From Cytophagales bacterium (GTDB lineage: Bacteria > Bacteroidota > Bacteroidia > Cytophagales > 172606-1), in assembly GCA_030448185.1 (NCBI GenBank), contig JAUJNL010000008.1:26463-90462 (forward strand): 64,000 nucleotides of DNA, in the 5' to 3' direction. The notes under the pieces are model-generated. The model was not told the DNA's origin. It saw only the letters and a list, made by a program, of their open reading frames with translations, and did no database searches. Both the position numbers and the translations under genes were made by a program. Below are positions 28,617-37,642 of the stretch, piece after piece. Each line of letters opens with the position of its first letter. The first letter of the stretch is position 1.

Positions 28617-30023
28617 TCACAACCTCACCCGTTCTGCTTGGGCAAACCCTTTCCGGGCCAGGTAATAAAACGGAATGCCCAGTAACACAATAATTAATCC
28701 CCGAAAGGAGAAAACCGGCTTATAGTAAAGCAGACTGATACAGAATGCCGTTGCCAGGATCAGGTAAATAACCGGAATAACCGGATATCCCAATGCTTTG
28801 TAGGGCCGGTTCATATCAGGTCGCTTCTTGCGCAGAATAAATACGCCGGCAATGGTAAGAATGTAAAACAGAATCACCGCAAACATCACGTAATTCAGTA
28901 ATTCACCGTAGGAGCCGCTCAGGGCCAGCAGGCAAGCCCAGATACATTGAAAGGTCAGGGCGTTGGCCGGAACTCCATTGGCATTAAGCCGGGCCGCTGA
29001 ACGGAAAAACAGTTGATCCTGCGCCATGGCATAGTACACTCTTGCCCCGGTCAGAATGATTCCGTTCAGGCAGCCAAACGTAGACACCATTACCATAGCC
29101 GCCATAAAGTAAGCGCCGGAAGGGCCTAAAATGCTTTCCATCAGCAGCGTAGCTACCCGGTCGGCTGGTGCTTTCTGAATACTTGCAAAAGGCAGGTTGT
29201 ACACGTAAATAACGTTGGACAATATATAAATCAGGCTAACGGCTCCCGTGCCGATGATGAGTGACAACGGTAGGTTGCGTTGCGGATTTTGCACCTCCCC
29301 GGCGGTGAACGTAATGTTATTCCAGGCATCGGAAGAAAATAAGGAACCTACCATCGCCGAAAAAAATACCCCCATCAGTACCAGTGGCGCTAATTGGAAG
29401 GGCGAAGCAGTGGGTTGGTATTCCGGAAGCGGCTCGGAACGGGTCAGTATGGCATATAATCCCAGCAGGATCATGACCGCCAGTGCCCCGATCTTGGTAA
29501 AGGTAAACAGGTTCTGGACGAAAGCACCCGTTTTTACATCCCGGAAGTTGAGCAGCGAGAGGAGCACAATACTCATAATGGCTAATACCTGCTGGGTAGA
29601 AACGGTGAACTTTCCCAGTTCCAGAATATAATTGGTGTCTGAAATGGCCGGAATAAACACCCCCGTAAACTTGGCGAAAGCTACCCCAACTGCCGCAATG
29701 GTACCCGTTTGAATCACGGCAAACAGGGTCCAGCCGTAGCTGAAGGCGACCATCGGGTTGTAGGCTTCTTTCAGATAGACATACTGCCCTCCCGCTTGTG
29801 GCATAGCCGCCGCCAGTTCGCCGTAGCTCAAAGCCCCGAAGACGGTAATAATCCCAGTGACCAGCCAGGCAAGTAATAACAGGCTCGGTGATTGCAGTTC
29901 ACGGGCCATACCAGCCGATACGATAAAAATTCCCGAACCAATCATAGAGCCCATGATCAGCATAGAGGAGTCGAGCAGGTTAAGAGATTTTTTAGGGGCT
30001 GTAGGGACAGTTTCCTGAGTCAT
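28617..30023 (-). CDS. Amino acid permease, APC superfamily
   Basis: 468 aa membrane transporter with about 12 hydrophobic helices. The conserved helix 1 region IMGSMIGSGIFIVSAGMARE contains the unwound GSGI turn that binds the amino group in APC transporters; helix 6 region SSDAWNNITFTAGEVQNPQRNLP is also typical. It probably imports an amino acid or exchanges it, driven by ions or substrate gradients. The exact substrate is unknown. Confidence 0.9.
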   Translation of the reverse strand: MTQETVPTAPKKSLNLLDSSMLIMGSMIGSGIFIVSAGMARELQSPSLLLLAWLVTGIITVFGALSYGELAAAMPQAGGQYVYLKEAYNPMVAFSYGWTLFAVIQTGTIAAVGVAFAKFTGVFIPAISDTNYILELGKFTVSTQQVLAIMSIVLLSLLNFRDVKTGAFVQNLFTFTKIGALAVMILLGLYAILTRSEPLPEYQPTASPFQLAPLVLMGVFFSAMVGSLFSSDAWNNITFTAGEVQNPQRNLPLSLIIGTGAVSLIYILSNVIYVYNLPFASIQKAPADRVATLLMESILGPSGAYFMAAMVMVSTFGCLNGIILTGARVYYAMAQDQLFFRSAARLNANGVPANALTFQCIWACLLALSGSYGELLNYVMFAVILFYILTIAGVFILRKKRPDMNRPYKALGYPVIPVIYLILATAFCISLLYYKPVFSFRGLIIVLLGIPFYYLARKGFAQAERVRL

Positions 30024-30254
30024 TCTAGTGATTTATATAGTCTTGTAAGTTGGACAAGGCCGACCAGAAAAACAAACCCACAGCTGGACAGGCCCTAACC
30101 ACATCGAAAATAGTGCGTTCGGTCATCCTCTGCTGTTCAGCTACTATGGGAATAAAGATTGGGCTCCCCGGCACAGAAATATTAGGTACCCGACTGGCTA
30201 GAAAGCAACTTATGGGATCAAAAAGAAGTATAATAAGTAAAATACTACGAACCT

Positions 30255-30626
30255 ATGGGTGCGCAAGACAAAAATTCTCCGCAAGACGATAATCAGAAAT
30301 TAATCATTGGTTTAGTGATCGGCGCGGCAGCGGGAGCAGCGGCGGCTCTGGTGCTTGCCCCCTCCGTAAACGAGGAAACCAAACGTAAGATTACTGAAAA
30401 GGCGGCCCCTTTGCGTAAACTGATTGGTGGCAACCTCAATAATTTGCTTCACGCGGGTATTTCGGCACTTACGGCGTATGCGGGAAAGTCAGGCTCCGGG
30501 GCGAATTCTCCGTTACAAACAGTTGTTCAGGTACTGCGCCAACTGGATAAACCTGCGGAAGAGGAGAAATTGCCCAAGAAAGTGGGCAAGAAAAAGCGCA
30601 AAAACGATCAGAAAGATCCGCAGTAA
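30255..30626 (+). CDS. YtxH domain-containing protein
   Basis: 123 aa. An N-terminal membrane segment LIIGLVIGAAAGAAAALVLAP (about 16-36) is followed by the charged stretch EETKRKITEKA, typical of YtxH proteins linked to stress or the envelope. The C-terminus is Lys-rich (KKVGKKKRKNDQ). It is followed 100 bp later by the cupin gene. Role unknown. Confidence 0.78.
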   Translation: MGAQDKNSPQDDNQKLIIGLVIGAAAGAAAALVLAPSVNEETKRKITEKAAPLRKLIGGNLNNLLHAGISALTAYAGKSGSGANSPLQTVVQVLRQLDKPAEEEKLPKKVGKKKRKNDQKDPQ

Positions 30627-30726
30627 ACGTACCGGATCTGCTCGGATTTGCTTCTTAAAACAGCCCTGAGCTTTTACGGCTTTACTGCTGTCGGACATTC
30701 TATCACAATACCTTCTTTACGATCCC

Positions 30727-31092
30727 ATGCCTTCCGCTATCAATCTTTCCGAAAAGTATAGTCAGATAAACCAGCACTGGACTCCTAAAATCATCGGAGA
30801 ATTGAACGGCCAGTACGTGAAATTGGCCAAAATCAAAGATGAATTCGTCTGGCACAGTCACCAGAACGAGGATGAGTTGTTCCAGGTCTTTAAAGGAACG
30901 TTACTGATGGATTTCAGGGATAAGACGGTAGCCGTACGGGAAGGAGAAATCCTGATTGTACCCAAAGGAGTGGAGCACCGCCCCCGCACCAATGGAGAGG
31001 AAGTTTTTATTCTTTTATTTGAGCCTAAAGAGACGCTTCATACCGGCGACGTGGAACACGAGAAGACCGTTAAGCAGCTTCAATGGTTGTAA
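30727..31092 (+). CDS. Cupin domain-containing protein
   Basis: 121 aa, one beta-barrel cupin. The motif WHSHQNEDELFQVFKG (about 39-54) carries the metal-binding His/Glu set of cupin motif 1, and VPKGVEHRP (about 80-88) matches motif 2. Proteins of this size often act as small-molecule isomerases or binding proteins. No specific role can be assigned. Confidence 0.85.
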   Translation: MPSAINLSEKYSQINQHWTPKIIGELNGQYVKLAKIKDEFVWHSHQNEDELFQVFKGTLLMDFRDKTVAVREGEILIVPKGVEHRPRTNGEEVFILLFEPKETLHTGDVEHEKTVKQLQWL

Positions 31093-31180
31093 GCCTGAGC
31101 CGGGGCAGCCGGTAATAAACCCATGGATAGCCGAAGGGAACCGGATGCTTCTCCGGCAGTGGCAAGAGACGGAGAATAAT

Positions 31181-31225
31181 ACCGGGTTGTCGGGTAATTA
31201 CCAAGCAACTACCGACCAACCCGGT
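31181..31225. terminator. Hairpin between convergent genes
   Basis: ACCGGGTTGTCGGGTAATT (31181-31199) and ACTACCGACCAACCCGGT (about 31208-31225) are inverted copies with one bulge. There is no T run, so termination is inferred only from the convergent position between the cupin and malectin genes. Confidence 0.55.
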
Positions 31226-31250
31226 TAGCGGTGCATCTAAGGAAACGGTC

Positions 31251-32747
31251 CTAATTTTTTAAGACCTGCACAGTTTGGATATCTTCTCCTGACTGGGCTT
31301 CCAGCAGGTAAATATTCGGCGGGAAAGACGAAACATTTATGGTATGCTCTTCGGACGAGTTCACGCCTAGCTTTTCATAATACAAGTTACCGAACCGGTC
31401 ATATAATCTGATATCCACCGGGTCTTTGCTTTCCGGATCAGCCGCAATGCGCAAGACATCTACTACGGGATTGGGATACGCTGTAACCAGCAGACTTTCA
31501 GCAGCAAGCACTACCAGGACTACCTCATCGCTGCCTGTAAGGCCCGAATTATCAGTAACCGTCAATCGGAAAACATAAGTGCCACTCACTAAATTGCTGA
31601 GTCCAAGATTAGAGGTATTTACCCCGCTTAGGGTGGCCGCGGGGCCGCTTACCTGGGTCCACTCTACATTCGTAATATACCCGTCCGGGTCTGACCAGGT
31701 ACCTACTAGTGTAGTACTGTTTTGCGGCAGCCTGATTGATCTGTTCCCTCCGGCGTTGACCACAGGTGGTAAGTTAGGCGCGGCGGATTCCAGCACTTCA
31801 ATAGCCGAGATTTTGGCCCGGTTGAGTCCGTTCGACTCAAAGCTGATAATAATATTACCGTCATTAGAGGATACTTCAAATGTTTTTACCAGCGCCGTAG
31901 CTACGCCGGCCTCCGCGGCAACGTCGAGGTTATTCAGGAAATGATCACCATCTACATACACATCAAACACCCTGCTTCCCACCGGATTTGCCGAGGGCAA
32001 CCCGCCTGGCACCCCGAAGTAAATCTCCGCGAAATGAAGCTTTACCGTATAATTACCAGTCGCCACCGGGAAATTATAAAAAAAATACTCGTAATCACCA
32101 TTTGAAGTGCGCTCCGTCTTATAAAGTCCGTCGGCTGTGGTTCCCCGTATATCCTGGATTGTATTGTTAGTATAGGTAGCCAGGGAATTAAACAAATAAT
32201 TATCCGCTTTGAAAATAACTCCTTCAGGAGTAATATAGTCCTCACCCCCGGAATTAATGCGGTATACTGCCTTGGGAAGATTTAAGGGTTTGTCAACTAC
32301 TGTAAAATGAATCGTCTGGCCCACCCCGGCTTTACCCCCTCCATTGTCTTCCACGTAAGGAGTAGCCGTCAGCGTATAGCTTCCCAGGGTCGGCGTCCAG
32401 GTATTGTAATAGCCCAGGCTATCGCCGCCCATGGCAAAAGGGATGATATTTTCTACCTGATTAAGATCAGTAAGCGTGGTAAGATCATTAAGGGTAAAAG
32501 CAACACTGCCAATCTGTAACGGCAAAGTATTAGGCTGAATCCGGGCTACAATATTAAGTTTTCGAGTGGGTAATTCCGCCAGGTTGATTACATCTCCGTC
32601 ACTGAGATTTACTATATCAGTATTAGTACTGGCGTTTATCAGGGTGAAGCCCATTATTGATATGGGTGCAGTATCGAGTGGGCTTTTGGCTAGCAGAGTT
32701 ACCTGACCTAAAAATAGCCCTCCCAGGATAAGTAAAATCTTTTGCAT
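31251..32747 (-). CDS. Secreted malectin-domain protein with PKD-type domain and T9SS sorting tail
   Basis: 498 aa. A signal peptide (about 1-20) leads to a beta-rich N-terminal domain, then a malectin-type carbohydrate-binding domain (about 160-320) with YRINSGGEDY, YNFPVATGNYTVKLHFAEIYFG and ISAIEV. A PKD/REJ-like domain follows (about 328-415; PPVVNAGGNRSI, DPDGYITNVEWTQVSGP) and a T9SS type A sorting tail (VTAYPNPVVDVLRI to VLKN). The product is likely exported to the cell surface by the type IX system. Two more malectin genes follow downstream. Confidence 0.85.
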   Translation of the reverse strand: MQKILLILGGLFLGQVTLLAKSPLDTAPISIMGFTLINASTNTDIVNLSDGDVINLAELPTRKLNIVARIQPNTLPLQIGSVAFTLNDLTTLTDLNQVENIIPFAMGGDSLGYYNTWTPTLGSYTLTATPYVEDNGGGKAGVGQTIHFTVVDKPLNLPKAVYRINSGGEDYITPEGVIFKADNYLFNSLATYTNNTIQDIRGTTADGLYKTERTSNGDYEYFFYNFPVATGNYTVKLHFAEIYFGVPGGLPSANPVGSRVFDVYVDGDHFLNNLDVAAEAGVATALVKTFEVSSNDGNIIISFESNGLNRAKISAIEVLESAAPNLPPVVNAGGNRSIRLPQNSTTLVGTWSDPDGYITNVEWTQVSGPAATLSGVNTSNLGLSNLVSGTYVFRLTVTDNSGLTGSDEVVLVVLAAESLLVTAYPNPVVDVLRIAADPESKDPVDIRLYDRFGNLYYEKLGVNSSEEHTINVSSFPPNIYLLEAQSGEDIQTVQVLKN

Positions 32748-33453
32748 AAAGATTAAAAGATTAATTATGGATTATAGTTGAAATTGCTGGTAATTTATCA
32801 CTAATCAGAGTGTAATAAAATGCTGCTGTAATAAAATTTTTAATTTAAAATCTCGTCTAATGTCTATTTTATACTTGTTATTTTTTCGGGTGCAAAATCG
32901 AAAAGTGGTCAAACGGTAGATTTCGCAATAAGCAGGCAAATATATGAAGCTGCATGGGAACTTTATTCTTATAAATTAAGTAGTAAACCTGGAATGGGTA
33001 AAACTATTTACGGTGCCAGCCTTTATTAGCACTGCTTTTCAAGAAAATTTCACAAGCAAAGTTGTTATGAGCAGGAATCGTATTTACGTATTTACACTTA
33101 TTTTTAGAAATAAGTGTTTTTTATATCACCTAAGGTTGTAATTTTGCCGTTAATAACTTTTAGGCTGAATAATGAAAATCGTACGTTTCATTATCTTGTT
33201 AGATCCAGCCATTTTAACCAAGGAGCTATTGAGGTATATGCCACTGGTATTGTTCAGTACCCATAACTGATTCAATACATAAATCACGATCCAGTATCCT
33301 CTCTTATCTTAATAAGAACGTAGCTGTTTTTTTAATCCCAAAACTCAATTAAAACTTGTTTCCCTGTCACCGGTCTACTTTACTGTGACCGGAGAGAATA
33401 ATAACGCCTGATTCACGTTTTACCAAACCACTTACCTATAAATCACTTACTTT
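32748..33453. other. AT-rich divergent intergenic region, no gene seen
   Basis: 706 bp between the malectin gene (minus) and the broken dehydrogenase-like gene (plus). It is strongly AT-rich and presumably carries both promoters, but no TTTG/TAnnTTTG pair with good spacing was found. No open frame of note. Confidence 0.5.
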
Positions 33454-36400
33454 ATGAAAAATGTGTTTACTAAGCCTGCGTGGGCAGGCAGGACATTATC
33501 CGTGTGTTCACTGATTGTACTCCTGCTCCTTATGCCGCTCTATAGTTGGGCGCAGGGTCCGGACAAGGATAAAGATAAAATCAAATTCCTCAACGGGCCG
33601 ACTTCAAGGGACAAGTACAAGATCAAGATCAAGCCGCCCAAACTGCCGCCCAAAAAATTGGACGAGAAACTACTGAAAAATGCCCGTTACAATTTTAAGG
33701 TTAGCCCCTGAAGGGGATAAAAGGGATATACCCAAACCTAATCCTAAACAATCTGCTAACGGACGGATCGCCGCCGTCCAGCAGGATGCTGTCATAGTGG
33801 CTTCGCTACGTAACCCGACCTCCCTGCAGTTTGGGCCTGACGGCAAGCTGTACGTGGCGGAGCAATATGGTTTGATTAAGGTTTTCACCGTTTCCTACAA
33901 TGCGGCAGATGGCAGCTACTCGGTCATCGGCCAAGAAGAAATTAATTTGATCAAACAGATTCCTAATCATAATGATAATGGCGCGCCGCTCCGGACTCCG
34001 TTACTACCCGGCAGGTCACCAGCATTGTGGTGGGCAGGCACCGCTACAGCCCCAATTGTGTACGTCAGTTCCAGTGACCCCCGCTATGGGGGTCGGGCCC
34101 ATACGGCGACTTTAACATGGATACCAACTCGGGCATTATCTCCCGCCTGACCAAAACCGGCAGCGGCTGGGACAAGATGGACCTGGTACGCGGCCTGCCC
34201 CGTTCGGAGGAAAACCACTCAGCCCAACGGCATGCAACTGGATGGCAATACCCTCTACATCTCCATTGGCGGTTTGACCAATGCCGGTTCTCCTTCCAGT
34301 AACTTTGCCTTTATTACTGAATATGCCCTGTCAGCGGCAGTACTATCCATTGATCTGGCAGCCATTGATGCGATGACTGACCAAGGGAAGCGGCAACACA
34401 AAATATAAGTATGATTTGCCTACGCTGGACGATCCTACCCGGGATGGCAATCCGGATGCCAATGATCCCTTCGGCGGTAACGACGGACTTAATCAGGCAA
34501 AAATTGTTCCTGGCGGACCCGTGCAGGTGTTTGCCACTGGCTTTCGCAATGCTTATGATCTGGTCATCACCAAAACGCTCGGTAAGGAAGGCCGCATGTA
34601 CGTAATGGACAACGGGGCCAACCAGGGTTGGGGTGGTTACCCGGCCAACGAAGGCCCGGCCAACGAAGGCGGTTGTCAGTGTAACCAATGACGGCCGATA
34701 AAAATGACCCGGGTCGGTAATTAATCACGATAACCTGCACTATGTAGGTACGTTGGGTGCTTATATGCCGGGTACTTTCTACGGAGGACATCCCAATCCG
34801 GTCCGGGCTAATCAGCGGGAGCCGGACTGTATACGGATATTGCATCAAACAAAGTATGGCGTACCAGCACCTCAGGTACCAATCCGTTACCGGCTGACTG
34901 GCCCCCGTACCGCTTAATATGGCGCATCCGGCGGAGGGCGATTTTCAGAATCCCGGCGTTGAGGATAATGCAATCATTACGTTTAATTACTCCACCAATG
35001 GCATTACCGAATACACGGCCTCCAGCTTCGGCGGCACGCTCAAAGGGCATCTGCTGGCAGCCTCCTACGGCGATGAAAAAATCGAGAAGATTACCTTAAC
35101 CGATAACGGGGATAACGTCACTAACAACTTGGCGGTAATAAGTTGAATGGAGATCCTGATATCGCTTCTAATTTCGGCAAACAGCCACTGGATATAACGG
35201 CGCAGGAGACAACGACATTTTTCCCGGGCACGATCTGGGTGGTTTGCTTCCTAGCAAATTCCATTTACGTGTTTGTGCCACAGTCTTCCAATTGCAACGC
35301 GGAACACAGCTTCAGCCTGGACGATGATGGGGATAAGTACAAAAACGCCGACGAAATAGACAATGCTAGCAACCCTTGCTCTTCCGCCAGCAAACCAAAA
35401 GGATAATGACCAGGACAAAGTGTCTGACTTCACCGATCCGGATGATGACGATGATGGCATTGGAGATAAAACGGACTATTTTGCCCTTGATGACCAAAAC
35501 GGGATGACCACTACGCTGCCTATCCAGTACGATTTGTTCAACAACTACCCGGGTACTGGATTTTACGGCTTAGGCTTCACGGGCCTGATGAGTAATGGAG
35601 AGAATGACTACCATGATCTGTATGAAGATCAGAACCTGATTGCCGGCGGGGCAGTCGGCGCTTTCTCAATAAATGCGGTCACTCCGGGTGATGCTTATGC
35701 GGGTCTTAATCAACAGGAAAATGCGTTCCAGTTCGGGATCAATACCACTACCAGTACGGGTCCTTTCACCGTGCAGACCCGCCTGTTAGGAGCCTTCTTC
35801 AATAACCAGCCAGCGAAGCACTGGCAGTCGCAGGGGATGTATATTGGCACGGGTGATCAGGATAATTACCTGAAAATAACCCTCGGACCTAATGAAACCC
35901 AAACGGGAGCGGCCATTGAGGTACTCTATGAGCAGGGTGGCGTAGTAACAGTTTGCGGTATGACATCCGGCGGACTTCCGGTCGATGCCTTGGACTTGTA
36001 TTTAACCGTTGATCCAGCAACCGGGAATGTGCAGCCCAAGTACGCCAAGGATAATGGGCAAATGATGAACGCAGGCAATCCGATACCGGTAGGCGGCGAC
36101 TTACTGACGGCGATTCAGGGGATCCCGCCTTGGCAGTAGGGATTATCGCCAGTTCTATTTGGTCTGACCCCTTTTACGCTACCTGGGACTTTATCCACGT
36201 CACGCTGGATGCCGGTGGGACTCCGAATAATCCAGTATCTACTACCCTGCGGCTTAACGCGGGTGGAGACGCATTCACCACCAGTGATGGGCGTTCTTTC
36301 AGCGGGGATAAGTACGTCAGCGGGGGCAGTATCTACTATATACAAGTATTGACAACACTGACCATGATGCGCTCTACCAGACGGAACGTTACGGGACGGG

Positions 36401-36990
36401 ACTTATAATTTGCCCGTGAACAGTGGTACCTATCAGGTAGTGCTGCACTTTGCCGAACTCTACTTTGGCAACGCTGGTCCGGGTGGCGCAGGGTCTCGTC
36501 AGTTCCACGTAGACATGGAAGGGCAAAGAAAGCTGACTAATTATGACATCTTTGCCCAAGCCGGTGGCGCTCTGAAAGCAGTCACCCAAACCTTTACGGT
36601 CAGTGTCTCCGACGGTACGTTGAACATTAACTTCCTCAACGGTGCAGCCGACAATGCTAAGATCAGTGCCATTGAGGTCATTTCGTCTTCCGGAGCGAAG
36701 ATTGCCGCTGCCGGTAGCGGGGAGGAAGTAAGTGAACTTAATTCCTCTTTGCATCCCACCCAGTCAGTGATCAGCTTACGGTGGATCTTAGCATTCCGGC
36801 GGCTGCCGTTAAGGGAACTTCTGTTACTGATATGGGCGGCAAGCGGTGGCTGCGGAATACTCATAAGGTAGCTGGTGAGAAGCAACTGGTAGTACCCGTG
36901 AGTCTGCCGCCAGGACTGTATCTGCTCAACATCCGGCAGGGAAAGACACCCAAGTACTGAAGTTTGTCAAGGCTGGAAGCAAGCTTCCTT
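33454..36990 (+). pseudogene. Broken gene: secreted sugar/sorbosone-dehydrogenase-like protein with malectin domain and T9SS tail
   Basis: A signal peptide (residues 13-34, ending SWAQ) and a Lys-rich linker open the protein. Then fragments in shifting frames spell a soluble glucose/sorbosone dehydrogenase-like beta-propeller (NPTSLQFGPDGKLYVAEQYG, GFRNAYDLVITK, GRMYVMDNGANQGWGGYP), a Ca-binding-like Asp repeat (DPDDDDDGIGDKTDYF), a lectin-like region, a malectin domain (TTLRLNAGGDAF, YQVVLHFAELYFGNAG) and a T9SS tail ending near 36990. At least ten indels break the frame over 3.5 kb, including a 15-bp direct duplication at about 34641-34671. Neighbouring large genes are intact, so local decay is more likely than general sequence error. 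A terminator follows. Confidence 0.85.
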
Positions 36991-37009
36991 GTAAGCATTT
37001 ACAACCAAT

Positions 37010-37054
37010 TAGGGCCAGTAAGCATTGCGCTTACTGGCCCTAAGTGGTTTTTTT
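37010..37054 (+). terminator. Rho-independent terminator after the broken malectin gene
   Basis: TAGGGCCAGTAAGC (37010-37023) pairs with GCTTACTGGCCCTA (about 37029-37042), a near-perfect stem, followed by GTGG and a T run. Its survival suggests the broken gene decayed recently. Confidence 0.9.
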
Positions 37055-37058
37055 ATAG

Positions 37059-37540
37059 ATGAATGTATAGCTTCGACGTATCGAAAGCCGCCGGTAGTCT
37101 GCTATGGCACTAACAATACTACCATTACTGAACCAGGATAGAAACAAATAAGTAAGCATCTGGCTAACTACTATACTGAGCCGAATACTGACGCAAGATC
37201 ATGATTGCTGCTAGTCTTGCCCAATCCGCTCGTAAGGCAAACACCCGACTACTTAACCGCTACCAGAAGAAACTCTTGAAACTAGACATCAACCCGTTCA
37301 GACTGCTGCTTAGTTATTTAATTGAGTTGGAAGGAAGTGGGACAGACCAGAGGTCTTGTCCGACTATAAGTTGACACTTTTATACCCTTTCTTGAAGCGA
37401 TTTTAGAGCCAAAAGGAAAAAAATAGGGCTACTCCCCTACCCGCTTGTAACGTATCACGCCTGGAAGGAAAGATTTTACTCACTGGCAGCCAAGCCGTCT
37501 TAGCATAAGTCTTAAGAAAGTGGCCTAAACCCAATCCTTA
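37059..37540. other. Intergenic stretch with short unassigned frames
   Basis: About 480 bp without a supported gene. The plus strand carries a 58-codon frame from ATG 37201 (ASLAQSARKANTRLL and on to a stop at about 37377), with a Lys/Leu-rich helical character slightly like the start of a tyrosine recombinase, but no catalytic residues follow. I do not call it a gene. Confidence 0.4.
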
Positions 37541-37557
37541 CCTGGAGCGCTAAAAAG

Positions 37558-37592
37558 AAATTCTGCTTACCGAAAGCGATAAGCAGAATTTT
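37558..37592 (-). terminator. Rho-independent terminator for the beta-helix gene
   Basis: AAATTCTGCTTA and TAAGCAGAATTT form a perfect 12-bp stem; on the minus strand it is followed by a T-rich run. It lies about 50 bp after the stop of the 37643 gene. Outer GAGCGCTA/TAGCGCTC extends the palindrome (37545-37608). Confidence 0.85.
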
Positions 37593-37642
37593 GAAATTAC
37601 TAGCGCTCAACCGGCAAAGCGCCTCCTGACCACAAGGGTTGC

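Noticed and set aside
37201..37377. Remnant of a tyrosine recombinase
   Set aside because: Only a weak helical resemblance in one short frame; no catalytic residues.
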